Assembly: GCF_009184425.1 (NCBI RefSeq)
Contig: NZ_WELG01000002.1
Location: forward strand, 992,001 to 1,056,000
DNA length: 64,000 bases
Direction: 5' to 3'
Source of the DNA: Flagellimonas olearia
Lineage (GTDB): Bacteria > Bacteroidota > Bacteroidia > Flavobacteriales > Flavobacteriaceae
Below the pieces are notes generated by a model. It was not told the DNA's origin and searched no databases. It was given only the letters and a program-made list of their open reading frames with translations. The position numbers and the translations under genes are program-made. Numbering within the stretch: the first letter of the stretch is position 1; each line of letters starts with the position of its first letter. Shown piece by piece: positions 50,913-60,057 of the stretch.

Positions 50913-52067
50913 ATGAAACCATTGTTGAGACTCTCCTTGTTATTATGTGTATTGGGTTATCTACCCACCATGGCACAAGACCTCTATTTTCCCGAACGAA
51001 ACGAATCATGGAAAATGGCGGACAAAAATCAGTTTAAGTACGATGTGCAGCAGTTGGGCGAAGCTGTGGATTTTGCCAAGGCTAACGAGTATTCTGGGTC
51101 CAGGGATTTGCGACGTGCCATTCTGGAAGGATTTCAGCGAGAACCCTTTCATGAAATTTTGGGACCAACCAAAAAACGTGGTGGTCCAGCAGGAATGATT
51201 TTAAAGGATGGCTATATCCTTGCTTCTTGGGGTGATACCAAGCGGGTTGATATGACCTTTAGTGTTACCAAGAGCTTTTTGTCCACGGTAGCGGGATTGG
51301 CAGAAGATGCTGGATTGATTCAGGATACCAAGGACAAAGTGGCCAATTATGTTTGGGACGGAACTTTTGATGGAGAACACAATACCAAAATAACCTGGGA
51401 ACATCTGCTGCAACAAAACTCGGATTGGTCCGGAGAGCTTTGGGGTTTGAAGGATTGGGCGGACCGTCCACCCAATGAAGGGGGGCTGGACGATTGGAAA
51501 TTCCGTAAGCTTAATGAACCGGGTACGGTCATGGAATACAATGATGTGCGGGTGAATGTTTTGGCCTATTCCCTGACCAATGTGTGGCGAAAGCCTTTGC
51601 CCATGGTTTTAAAAGAACAATTGATGGATCGTATTGGGGCCACCACCGCTTGGCGTTGGTATGGCTATGATCACGCTTGGACCGAAATAGATGGGCTACA
51701 GATGAAATCGGTTACGGGAGGTGGGCATTCAGGTGCCGGTTTGTTTATCTCTACCGAGGATATGGCCCGTTTTGGAATGGTGTTCATGAACCAAGGTAAG
51801 TGGGGCCAACAACAGTTGATCAGTCCGGAGTGGATTAAAAAAGCCACACAACCCTCAGTCCCCAATGTTAATTATGGCTATATGTGGTGGCTCAACCAAA
51901 AAGGGCCACGACATTGGGAGGGGGTGCCTGAGCACTTGTTCTATGCCGCTGGCTTTGGAGGCAATTTTATAGTGGTGGACCAAAGAAATGGATTGCTCAT
52001 CGTAACCCGATGGCTGGAACCTTCAAAAATCGGGGAGTTTGTAAAGCAGGTGTACGAGGCATTTTAA
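50913..52067 (+). CDS. Secreted serine hydrolase, beta-lactamase class C fold
   Basis: 384 residues with signal peptide (..YLPTMA-QDLYF). The SxxK motif is SVTK (Ser117, Lys120) in MTFSVTKSFLSTVAGLAED; the YxN position is VMEYNDVRVNVLAYSLTN; and the third box is GGHSGAGLFIST. This is the class C / family VIII esterase fold, used by esterases, D-aminopeptidases and penicillin-binding proteins as well as beta-lactamases. Sequence alone does not separate these. The PP-loop gene is convergent, 3 bp after the stop. Confidence 0.9.
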   Translation: MKPLLRLSLLLCVLGYLPTMAQDLYFPERNESWKMADKNQFKYDVQQLGEAVDFAKANEYSGSRDLRRAILEGFQREPFHEILGPTKKRGGPAGMILKDGYILASWGDTKRVDMTFSVTKSFLSTVAGLAEDAGLIQDTKDKVANYVWDGTFDGEHNTKITWEHLLQQNSDWSGELWGLKDWADRPPNEGGLDDWKFRKLNEPGTVMEYNDVRVNVLAYSLTNVWRKPLPMVLKEQLMDRIGATTAWRWYGYDHAWTEIDGLQMKSVTGGGHSGAGLFISTEDMARFGMVFMNQGKWGQQQLISPEWIKKATQPSVPNVNYGYMWWLNQKGPRHWEGVPEHLFYAAGFGGNFIVVDQRNGLLIVTRWLEPSKIGEFVKQVYEAF

Positions 52068-52069
52068 TC

Positions 52070-52780
52070 CTAGCCTAATTTCAAGTGGATATCACAAAAC
52101 CCAAATTGAATGGCATTTTCGGGGTCTGATGGATTATCATAGGTCTTTAAGACCTTTTCTCCAATGTTGAATGGGATAGGGGCCTTGAAAATAGGTCCGT
52201 CAAAACAGAACGTATGGTATTCCCCGTTTTCACCACAAGGATCAACATCTGATGGAAATTTGTTTAGGAGTTCTTGGGACAATTCCTGTCCCAAAAAAGA
52301 TGCATCCAATTTTGAATTGTTGATGCAAATGATCACTGCCCGAAACCCCAGTCCCAAAAATTCTTTTATCAATTGAGTGGTGTCCTTTTTCCACAAAGGG
52401 AACAGTGTGGTTAATCCATAAGGAGTTAGCATCTCCTCCCGATATTGCTTAAGGTCTTCCAGAAAGATGTCCCCAAAACCGGTATGGGTATACCCTTCGG
52501 AGCGCAATTGGGTAACTGTGTTTCGCATCAACTCATTGTATTGTTCCATACTGGGCTTTTCTGGAACTTCCAGGATATCCAAAGGAATCCCAACAGCCGC
52601 TGCTTGTGCCTCCAAAACTTTTCTGGGCAAGCCATGCATGGAAACTCGATTGTAATGCGCATTAACCGTGGTCAACAATCGGTCAACTTCATAATGTCCT
52701 TGCTCTAACAGATAGTGGAGTGCCAATGCGGAATCCTTGCCGGAACTCCAGTTGAAATAGGTCTTTGGTTTTTGTTCCAT
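52070..52780 (-). CDS. PP-loop ATPase, diphthine-ammonia-ligase-like
   Basis: 236 residues. PP-loop SSGKDSALALHYLL (residues 12-25), then the central TTVNAHYNRVSMHGLPRKVLEAQAAAVGIPL and the C-terminal VDPCGENGEYHTFCFDGPIFK, which are the landmarks of the Dph6/DUF71 group. In eukaryotes and archaea Dph6 amidates diphthine on EF-2; bacteria lack diphthamide, so the bacterial substrate is unknown. It is downstream of mfd on the same strand (14 bp from its start to mfd's stop) and probably in one transcript with it. Confidence 0.88.
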   Translation of the reverse strand: MEQKPKTYFNWSSGKDSALALHYLLEQGHYEVDRLLTTVNAHYNRVSMHGLPRKVLEAQAAAVGIPLDILEVPEKPSMEQYNELMRNTVTQLRSEGYTHTGFGDIFLEDLKQYREEMLTPYGLTTLFPLWKKDTTQLIKEFLGLGFRAVIICINNSKLDASFLGQELSQELLNKFPSDVDPCGENGEYHTFCFDGPIFKAPIPFNIGEKVLKTYDNPSDPENAIQFGFCDIHLKLG

Positions 52781-52794
52781 GAGTGGTTTTTGGG

Positions 52795-55700
52795 TTATGA
52801 TACCGCCACTTTTTGGGGGCTAAGGGGTTCCAAAACCTTCAACGCCTTTTCCACACTGGTGACTCTATCGAATACCAACAACAAACGCAGTCCGTTACGG
52901 GTCTGCTTTTCCTTGAGTTTGGCTTGTTGGGGATGGTGCTGTACATAGTGCAACACTTGGGTGAAGGCGGCGGTTTGGTAAAACTTGGATTGCTGGTCTG
53001 CTATAAAATACCCCATGAATTTGCCCTTTTTCATAATGACCTTTTCCAGACCAATATCTGTGGCGATCCATTTGATCCGAATGGAATTCAACAAGTCCAC
53101 GGCTTGCTGTGGCAGTTCCCCAAAACGATCCACCAACTCGGATTCATATTTTATGAGCCCCTCCTCATCCTTGATTTCATTGAGTTGGGTATAGAGGTTC
53201 AATCGCTCTGTGATGTTGTTGATATAGTCATCTGGGAAGAGCAGTTCAAAGTCCGTATCCAGTTGAATGTCCTTCACAAAAACTTTTTCCTTGTGGCCTT
53301 CCACTTCCTCGTACAACTCCTTGAACTCATTTTCCTTGAGTTCCTCTATGGCCTCGGTCAATATTTTCTGATAGGTCTCAAATCCTATTTCGTTGATGAA
53401 ACCACTCTGTTCCCCGCCCAATAAATCACCGGCACCACGGATTTCCAAATCCTTCATGGCAATGTTGAATCCACTTCCCAAATCGGTAAATTGCTCTAGG
53501 GCCTCGATACGTTTTCGGGCGTCGGGGGTCATGACCTCATACGGAGGGGTAATGAAGAAACAGAACGCCTTTTTGTTGCTTCGGCCTACACGGCCTCGCA
53601 TTTGATGCAGGTCGCTCAAGCCAAAATTGTTGGCATTGTTGATGAAAATGGTGTTGGCGTTGGTCACGTCCAATCCACTTTCCACAATGGTGGTGGAAAC
53701 CAGCACATCAAACTCCCCGTTCATAAAGGCCAACATGAGCTGCTCCAGTTTTTTGCCTTCCATCTGTCCGTGGCCTATCCCAATTTTGGCATCGGGGACC
53801 AGACGCTGGATCATTCCGGCCACTTCCTTGATATTCTCAATGCGGTTATGGATAAAAAATACCTGCCCGCCTCTTTGGATTTCATAGGAAACCGCATCAC
53901 GGATGATTTCCTCATTGAATCGAATGACCTGACTTTCGATAGGGTATCGGTTGGGCGGCGGCGTGTTGATGACGGATAGGTCCCGGGCTGCCATCAAACT
54001 AAATTGCAGGGTTCTTGGGATAGGTGTGGCGGTCAGTGTAAGCACATCAACATTTTGCTTGATGGAACGGAGTTTTTCCTTTACTGAAACCCCAAATTTT
54101 TGCTCCTCATCCACAATCAATAATCCCAATTCCTTGAACTGGACATTTTTGTTGACCAACTGATGGGTTCCGATGATAATATCGATTTTGCCTGCCGCCA
54201 AACGCTCCAGAACATCCTTTTTCTCCTTGGCGGTCCTAAAACGGTTTAGGTAATCCACGGTTACGGGCATATCCTTCAAACGCTCCCGAAAGGTTCTGCT
54301 ATGCTGGAATGCCAAGATGGTAGTGGGCACCAGAACAGCCACTTGTTTCCCATTGTCCACGGCCTTGAAGGCCGCACGGATGGCTACCTCGGTCTTCCCA
54401 AAACCAACATCCCCACAGATGAGTCGGTCCATTGGGCGCTCACTCTCCATGTCCTTTTTGACATCTTGGGTGGATTTTTCCTGATCGGGGGTGTCCTCAT
54501 ACAAAAATGAAGCCTCCAACTCGTGTTGCAAATAACTGTCCGGGGCATATTGAAACCCTTTTTCCAGCCTCCTTTTGGCATATACCTGAATGAGGTTGAA
54601 AGCAATTTTCTTGACCCGGCTCTTGGTTTTTTGTTTGAGGTTTTTCCAAGCCGCTGAACCAAGCTTGTATATTTTTGGGGGTGCCCCGTCCTTGCCGTTG
54701 TATTTGGAAATCTTGTGTAGGGAATGGATGCTGACATATAATATGTCCCGGTCACCATAGATCAATTTGATGGCTTCTTGTTTCTTGCCTTCAACATCTA
54801 TTTTTTGCAGTCCCCCAAACTTACCAATACCATGGTCAATATGGGTTACATAATCCCCAATCTCAAGTTTGTTGAGTTCCTTAAGGGTAATGGCCTGTTT
54901 TTTGGCGTACCCATTTTTCAGGTGAAACTTATGGTAGCGCTCAAAGATTTGATGATCGGTGTAACAGGCCAGTTTTAGATCTACATCAATGAAACCTTGA
55001 TAGAGTGGAAAAACCAGGGTTTGGTAGTGTACGGTCTGATCTACTTCCTCAAAAATATCGTGAAGACGCTTGGCCTGTTGTTCGGTGGAACAGAATATAT
55101 AATTGGTGAAACCCGCTTCCCGATTCTCATTGAGGTTTTCAATGAGCAGGTCAAATTTTTTATTGAAGGCAGGCTGGGGTTTGGTGTTGAATTGAATAGC
55201 AACATTATTGTTCTCTGTCTGCTTCTCGACTGCGCTCGAAGTGACAGTTGCTCCTATTTCAACACATAGAAAATCCTGCAATTGGGATTTCAGCAGAGTG
55301 GAGTCCACAAAAAGCTCTTGGGGTTTCGCATGCTTGATTTCCTCGCTTAGTTTGGTGAAACTTTCCTCCGCCTTGGCAAAAAAGGAATCAATGCGATCAT
55401 AGATCAAAGCCGGGTTTTTGGCAAAAACCACCGTCTTGGATGAAATATACTTGAGGAAACTCTCACGGCTCTCCTGCAAAAATTTGTTCTCCACATTGGG
55501 TATAATGGTGATTTTCTTCACCTTTTCCAGAGAGAGCTGTGTCTCTACATCAAACGTACGGATGCTGTCCACTTCGTCCCCAAAAAATTCAATACGGTAA
55601 GGCTCATCATGTGAAAAGGAAAATACATCCACAATACCTCCACGTACCGAAAATTCCCCGGGTTCGGTCACAAAATCCACCCGTTTGAACTGGTATTCGA

Positions 55701-56214
55701 AAAGCACCTCGTTCAAAAAATCCAACGAAAGGGTGTCTTCCAATTTTATCTTGAGGGTGCTTTTGTCCAGTTCCTTTCGAGTGACCACTTTTTCAAAAAG
55801 AGCATCGGGATAGGTGACAATAATTGCCGGCTTCTTTCTGGAGTTGATACGGTTGAGGACTTCGGCCCGCAGCAGCACGTTGGCATTGTCCGTCTCTTCA
55901 ATTTGATAGGGTCTGCGGTAGCTGCCCGGGTAAAAAAGCACATCTTTTTCCCCGATCAACTGTTCCAAATCGTTCAAGTGGTAGGCAGCCTCTTCCTTAT
56001 CGTTCAAAATCAATAGAAAAGGTGTCTCGACCGATTTAAAGGTTTCAGAAAGTACAAAGGAAAGGGACGAACCCACAAGACCTTTGATGTTGATTTTTGG
56101 GGAGGGTTGAGACGTGTCGGATGTGTCCGAATCTGGGCTTTGGGCAATGGTATCCCGCAGTTTTCCCAGTGGGGAAGACTGTGCGTAGTGTTGTGAAATG
56201 GAGACTTTGGTCAA
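52795..56214 (-). CDS. mfd: Transcription-repair coupling factor Mfd
   Basis: 1139 residues, starting from a TTG at 56212-56214 (LTKVSISQHYAQSSPLGKL in the genomic code); no ATG is found upstream in frame. UvrB-homology region at about 80-330, CarD-like RNAP-interacting domain around ELNKLEIGDYVTHIDHGIGKF, then translocase motifs: Walker A GDVGFGKTEVAIRAAFKA (near 602), DEEQKFGV (Walker B), TATPIPRTLQFSLM, and motif VI HQMRGRVGRSN. C-terminal TRCF domain present. The part VTSSAVEK (55226-55240 region) is encoded by a palindrome related to intergenic repeats. Mfd removes stalled RNA polymerase and recruits UvrA. Confidence 0.95.
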   Translation of the reverse strand: MTKVSISQHYAQSSPLGKLRDTIAQSPDSDTSDTSQPSPKINIKGLVGSSLSFVLSETFKSVETPFLLILNDKEEAAYHLNDLEQLIGEKDVLFYPGSYRRPYQIEETDNANVLLRAEVLNRINSRKKPAIIVTYPDALFEKVVTRKELDKSTLKIKLEDTLSLDFLNEVLFEYQFKRVDFVTEPGEFSVRGGIVDVFSFSHDEPYRIEFFGDEVDSIRTFDVETQLSLEKVKKITIIPNVENKFLQESRESFLKYISSKTVVFAKNPALIYDRIDSFFAKAEESFTKLSEEIKHAKPQELFVDSTLLKSQLQDFLCVEIGATVTSSAVEKQTENNNVAIQFNTKPQPAFNKKFDLLIENLNENREAGFTNYIFCSTEQQAKRLHDIFEEVDQTVHYQTLVFPLYQGFIDVDLKLACYTDHQIFERYHKFHLKNGYAKKQAITLKELNKLEIGDYVTHIDHGIGKFGGLQKIDVEGKKQEAIKLIYGDRDILYVSIHSLHKISKYNGKDGAPPKIYKLGSAAWKNLKQKTKSRVKKIAFNLIQVYAKRRLEKGFQYAPDSYLQHELEASFLYEDTPDQEKSTQDVKKDMESERPMDRLICGDVGFGKTEVAIRAAFKAVDNGKQVAVLVPTTILAFQHSRTFRERLKDMPVTVDYLNRFRTAKEKKDVLERLAAGKIDIIIGTHQLVNKNVQFKELGLLIVDEEQKFGVSVKEKLRSIKQNVDVLTLTATPIPRTLQFSLMAARDLSVINTPPPNRYPIESQVIRFNEEIIRDAVSYEIQRGGQVFFIHNRIENIKEVAGMIQRLVPDAKIGIGHGQMEGKKLEQLMLAFMNGEFDVLVSTTIVESGLDVTNANTIFINNANNFGLSDLHQMRGRVGRSNKKAFCFFITPPYEVMTPDARKRIEALEQFTDLGSGFNIAMKDLEIRGAGDLLGGEQSGFINEIGFETYQKILTEAIEELKENEFKELYEEVEGHKEKVFVKDIQLDTDFELLFPDDYINNITERLNLYTQLNEIKDEEGLIKYESELVDRFGELPQQAVDLLNSIRIKWIATDIGLEKVIMKKGKFMGYFIADQQSKFYQTAAFTQVLHYVQHHPQQAKLKEKQTRNGLRLLLVFDRVTSVEKALKVLEPLSPQKVAVS
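55226..55240. repeat. Palindromic repeat-like segment inside mfd
   Basis: TCGACTGCGCTCGAA is a near palindrome within CTTCTCGACTGCGCTCGAAG (55222-55241), the core of a repeat known in Flavobacteriia. The same 15 bases with one change are at 44614-44628 in metG. In mfd the minus frame reads it as SSAVE. Confidence 0.5.
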
Positions 56215-56642
56215 TCCAAAAACTTTGCGACAAAGATAAAATGAAATGTTTTTTATAAAAAGTGTTTTTTGGATTTCTCAATCGTCCCTGTGTTCCTCAT
56301 TTCGAAATGATACCGAGGTTTGTTCTGTTGGTAAGCAATTGGTCAAAAGGGCAATCTAGACTTTTTTGGTTTTTGACACGAATGACACAAACATTTCAAG
56401 TTGTCATTCTGAACTGAGCGAAGAATCTATTGGTGGTTGTAAGGTCTAAAGTTAGGACACGAACTATTTCGAATTCTTTTTGTCATTTCGAGCCCTGTCC
56501 TGAGTGTATGCGAAGGAGCTGTGAGAAATCTATGATTTGGTGGGATTTCTCAATCAATGTTCCGCATCTCATATCGAAATGACAAATCGGTGGTATTTTC
56601 AACCAGACCCCTGAGTGGAGTTGAAGGGGCATTTTTGGAAAT
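56215..56642. repeat. Intergenic region with palindromic (REP-like) repeats
   Basis: 428 bp between mfd and pdeM without a gene. It holds several repeat units: 56271-56310 (GATTTCTCAATC... TCATTTCGAAATGA), 56403-56428 (GTCATTCTGAACTGAGCG...), an inverted pair 56482-56534 / 56542-56583 (GTCATTTCGA ... GAGAAATC facing GATTTCTC ... TCGAAATGAC), and 56608-56629 (CCCCTGAGTGGAG...GGGG). The long inverted pair could fold to a ~100-nt hairpin. A flanking TTGACACGAATGACAC (56373-56388) recurs at 57340-57355 with one mismatch. Confidence 0.75.
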
Positions 56643-57275
56643 CTAAACCTTGACCACAGTATCTTCCACAATAGCGAATACCTCATCTTTTTTTGTAGGC
56701 TTAAGGGTGTGGGTTCCCGTAAACTCCCCAAAGGCGGGTAGGATCATTTGGTTTTTGGTTTTAAAAAAGCAGGGGAGTCGCAGGCTTTGCCTTCCCAACC
56801 CCCTTAGCTTTACGGCAGGATGGATGTGACCGCAAAACGTGAATTTGGCCCCTCTTGTTTCAGGATGATGGGTCAACAAGAAATCATCGATGAGAAGTTC
56901 TGGGAAGATGGCAATGTTGAGCTGCTCAAATTTTAAGGGTGAAATGATATCGTGGTTCCCGGTCACCAGAATGATTTCCGCAGGGGTTTTGGCTACCCAA
57001 TTTTCAAACAGCTCCCATTCCTTGTTGAGCGAGGAATGAAAAAGATCGCCCAAGAAACAGATTTGGAAAGGTTGTAGTTCGGACACGATTTGGTCCAACA
57101 ACATATAATTTTTATGGACTGCCTTTTGGGGGACGGCCGCCCCAAATTTTCTAAAGTGCGATACTTTACCCAGATGCACATCGCTGATGAGCAATAGCGA
57201 TTTTTCCACCCAAAAAACTCCGCCCAAAGGGTGCAATTGGAACTCCTGGTCTTGTATGATTATGTTTTGGGTCAC
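56643..57275 (-). CDS. pdeM: Ligase-associated DNA-damage-response phosphoesterase PdeM
   Basis: 210 residues from a GTG (57275). A TTG at 57293 is in frame but falls inside the -7 box TAAATTTG (57291-57298), so it should lie at or before the transcription start. Calcineurin-like motifs: LISDVHLGKVSHFRK (D-x-H), FLGDLFHS (GD), VTGNHDI (GNHD), LLTHHPE and FCGHIHPAVKL (GHxH). The set and length are those of PdeM, the small nuclease associated with the Lhr-type helicase and ATP-dependent ligase in bacteria. Repeats lie on both sides of the gene; helicase gene is 208 bp upstream on the same strand. Confidence 0.92.
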   Translation of the reverse strand: MTQNIIIQDQEFQLHPLGGVFWVEKSLLLISDVHLGKVSHFRKFGAAVPQKAVHKNYMLLDQIVSELQPFQICFLGDLFHSSLNKEWELFENWVAKTPAEIILVTGNHDIISPLKFEQLNIAIFPELLIDDFLLTHHPETRGAKFTFCGHIHPAVKLRGLGRQSLRLPCFFKTKNQMILPAFGEFTGTHTLKPTKKDEVFAIVEDTVVKV

Positions 57276-57290
57276 GATAGTTTGCTGGTA

Positions 57291-57298
57291 CAAATTTA
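57291..57298 (-). promoter_or_regulatory. -7 box of pdeM
   Basis: Minus strand TAAATTTG fits TAnnTTTG exactly and supports a GTG start at 57275. No clear -33 partner is seen. Confidence 0.5.
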
Positions 57299-57377
57299 AT
57301 GGTATTGTCCTTTCGAACGAATGTGGGAAATCTTTTAAATTGACACGAATGGCACTAATTGTTGCAAGTGTTCTGTT

Positions 57378-57464
57378 GTCATTTCGAACCGAGCGAAGCG
57401 GGTGTGAGAAATCTATTCAAAACAAGATTTCTCAATCGTCGCCGGCTCCTCATTTCGAAATGAA
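57378..57464. repeat. Palindromic repeat between pdeM and helicase
   Basis: GTCATTTCGAACCGAGCGAAG.. (from 57378) faces the inverse ..GATTTCTCAATCGTC ... TCATTTCGAAATGA (to 57464). The right part repeats 56271-56310 nearly base for base. The unit can form a hairpin of about 85 nt. It lies just after the helicase stop on the minus strand. Confidence 0.75.
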
Positions 57465-57482
57465 GTTAAGCACAAGGAGTGA

Positions 57483-59945
57483 CTATCGGGTCAGTTTTGC
57501 GGTCATGCGTTTAATGCGGTCTGCCAGTTTCTCATTGGACAACTTTTCCCGAAGACGGTCCGTAATGATGGGAAATGAAAACGGAGTAGCCTGGCTACAT
57601 TTTTTCCAAACCAGGTCCTGTTGGGCAATACGTTCCAAGGCCAAGCGTAAACGACCCTCTTCCAACTGATGTTCAAACGTTTCGGTAAAGGCTTGCTGGT
57701 AAAGAAGGTTGTCGTCCTCAAAATCCTTGAACACATCGAATAGTAATTGGGAACTGCTTTGCAGATGCTTCATTTTCACTCCCTTCTCGGGGTAACCGGT
57801 AAAGACCATACCACTGATCACGGCAATATCCCTGAATTTCCTTCGGGCCATTTCGTTGCTGTTCAAACTTTTTTGAAGGTCGGAAAGCATGTAATCGGAA
57901 GTGAATAGATTGTTGTCCATAATATCCTGGATGTTGATTTCTTTATCGGACAGTAGTTCGAACCCATAATCGTTAAAGGCCAAGGAGCAGGTGATAGGGG
58001 TCAATAGACTTATGCGATAGGCCAAGAGACTGCTCATCCCCTCATGGATGGCCCTGCCCTCAAACGGATAAAAAATATGGTGGTACCCGTCAGAGGACTT
58101 AAAGGTCTCGATCAAAAACTGATGGGGCAACGGTACAATGCTTTCCTGACGTTGCTTTGCAAACATGGGGGCGAGTGCCCTAATTTCTGGACCTTGTTTG
58201 GAAATGGGCAGTTTCGCGGTATACAGTTCTTCCCGTAACAATTCGGACATTTTTGCTGAAAAACTGAGTCGACCACCCATCCAACTTGGAATTTTATTGC
58301 TGCGTTTGGAAGAATTGCGCACTTGTGCCGACATGCCCTTGATCCGGATGAATTCCAGATTCCTTCCTGCAAAGGTGAACACATCACCTGGGGTGAGTTT
58401 TGAGATGAACGATTCTTCAATGGTCCCGATATAGCCTCCCTTTTGGTAACGAACCGATAGACTGGCATCGCCCACAATGGTCCCAATCTGAAAACGGTGG
58501 CGCATGGCAATGGTCCTATGGTTTACCTTGAAACGGCCATCTTCTTCAACCTCCACCTTTTTATATTCATCATAACTTTTTAAGCTTTGGCTGCCCATGA
58601 CCAAAAAATTGAGGAGCCACTGCCACTGTTCCTCGGTAATGGCTTGGTAGCAAAAGGTCTGTTTGATTTCGGGATAGATCTCTTCTGGAAAAAATCCATC
58701 GGAAACTGATAAGGTGGTCAGGTATTGTATGAGTACATCAAAACTGTTCAGATAGGGGATACGGTCTTCCACGGCGCTGTTCAATACCGCTTTTTGCATG
58801 GCCGAAGCTTCTATAAGTTCCATGGCATGGGTAGGTAAAAAGTAAATCACACTTTCCTTTCCCGGTCGATGTCCACTTCTTCCGGCGCGTTGTAAAAAAC
58901 GGGCCACCCCTTTGGGACCGCCAATTTGGACTACCGTCTCCACGGGGGCAAAATCTACCCCCAAATCCAGACTGGAGGTACAGACCACGGCTTTGAGGCT
59001 TTCATTTCGAATGGCCTGTTCCACCCAAAGACGGGTATCCTTGTTGATGCTACCGTGGTGCATGGCCATTTCCCCGGCAAACTCTGGATATTTCTCCAAT
59101 ATTTTTTGAAACCAGATTTCGCATTGGCTGCGGGTGTTGGTGAACAGGAGGGTAGTCTTGCTGTTATGGATGATGGGCACAACCTCATCCAACAAATGCA
59201 GTCCCAAATGGCCCCGCCATGGAAAAGTTTCCATTTGCTCGGGGATGATGCTCTTTACGGTAATCTTTTTGTTGAGGTTGGCCTTCACCAAGACCGAGTT
59301 TTCCAAGGCCGGGGAGGTGGGCCCCAGCAGTACTTCCCGGGCCTGCTCCAGATTGCCTATGGTGGCCGATATACCCCAAATACGAAGGTTTTTGCAGATG
59401 GTCTTTAATCGGGAGAGCCCCAATTCCATCTGCACCCCCCGTTTGGTGCCCAACAGTTCGTGCCATTCGTCCACCACAATGGCGGAGCAATCCTTGAAAA
59501 GTTTCGCGTATCCTTTCGAGGACAACAACAATTGTAAACTTTCAGGAGTGGTGATCAAAAGATCGGGCATGGCCGTACGTTGCTTGGCCCGTTCCTTGGT
59601 AGAGGTGTCCCCGGTTCGGATGCCCACGGTCATTTGGGTGTCCAAATCTTGGGTAATGCGTTCTGCGGATTGCTTTATTTCTTGGGACAAGGCCCGGAGA
59701 GGGGTGATCCAAATCGCTTTTAACCCTTTTTTATGTTTGGTTTTATAATCCGGGTGGTTTTTAATGTGGTTGAGCACAATCGGAAACCAAAGCGCATAGG
59801 TTTTTCCGCTTCCGGTCGGAGCATTCAGCAGTCCGTGCTTTCCTTCCAAAAAAGCTTTCCAGGTTTCCTTTTGGAAAGGGAAAGGTTTCCAGTCTTGTTG
59901 ACTGAACCAGCTTTCGGCAATATGGAAAAGCTCGGAATCTTTCAG
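57483..59945 (-). CDS. Ligase-associated DEXH-box helicase (Lhr type)
   Basis: 820 residues if translation begins at CTG (59945). Conserved N-terminal text AESWFSQQDWKPFPFQ and KETWKAFLEGKHGLLNAPTGSGKTYA runs upstream of the first TTG (59849), so the start must be earlier, yet the frame back to the stop at 59982-59984 has no ATG, GTG or TTG. Helicase motifs: APTGSGKT (Walker A), TPLRALSQEI, VVDEWHELLGTKRG (DEWH), WGISATIGN, FTNTRSQCE, SSLDLGVDFAPV and QRAGRSGHRPG. C-terminal DEAD-associated domain from about 560. Part of the ligase-MBL exonuclease-helicase-PdeM repair set, but ligase and exonuclease are not in the window. Confidence 0.9.
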   Translation of the reverse strand: MKDSELFHIAESWFSQQDWKPFPFQKETWKAFLEGKHGLLNAPTGSGKTYALWFPIVLNHIKNHPDYKTKHKKGLKAIWITPLRALSQEIKQSAERITQDLDTQMTVGIRTGDTSTKERAKQRTAMPDLLITTPESLQLLLSSKGYAKLFKDCSAIVVDEWHELLGTKRGVQMELGLSRLKTICKNLRIWGISATIGNLEQAREVLLGPTSPALENSVLVKANLNKKITVKSIIPEQMETFPWRGHLGLHLLDEVVPIIHNSKTTLLFTNTRSQCEIWFQKILEKYPEFAGEMAMHHGSINKDTRLWVEQAIRNESLKAVVCTSSLDLGVDFAPVETVVQIGGPKGVARFLQRAGRSGHRPGKESVIYFLPTHAMELIEASAMQKAVLNSAVEDRIPYLNSFDVLIQYLTTLSVSDGFFPEEIYPEIKQTFCYQAITEEQWQWLLNFLVMGSQSLKSYDEYKKVEVEEDGRFKVNHRTIAMRHRFQIGTIVGDASLSVRYQKGGYIGTIEESFISKLTPGDVFTFAGRNLEFIRIKGMSAQVRNSSKRSNKIPSWMGGRLSFSAKMSELLREELYTAKLPISKQGPEIRALAPMFAKQRQESIVPLPHQFLIETFKSSDGYHHIFYPFEGRAIHEGMSSLLAYRISLLTPITCSLAFNDYGFELLSDKEINIQDIMDNNLFTSDYMLSDLQKSLNSNEMARRKFRDIAVISGMVFTGYPEKGVKMKHLQSSSQLLFDVFKDFEDDNLLYQQAFTETFEHQLEEGRLRLALERIAQQDLVWKKCSQATPFSFPIITDRLREKLSNEKLADRIKRMTAKLTR

Positions 59946-60031
59946 ATCTAAGTGCTTGAGGGTTGTACAACGGTACGAAAATTACAAATTTCTTTTGGTC
60001 GCATTTTTATGAACCTTTCTACTTTAAAATT

Positions 60032-60039
60032 TATATTTG
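60032..60039 (+). promoter_or_regulatory. -7 box of the TerB gene
   Basis: TATATTTG matches TAnnTTTG exactly, 18 bp before the ATG at 60058; the likely transcription start is only ~12 nt before the start codon. No -33 TTTG at the expected distance. Confidence 0.5.
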
Positions 60040-60057
60040 TGCCACAAAAATTAAAGT

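Noticed and set aside
56271-57464. Possible CRISPR array near pdeM
   Set aside because: The repeats are unequal, inverted and not regularly spaced; they are palindromic REP-like units.
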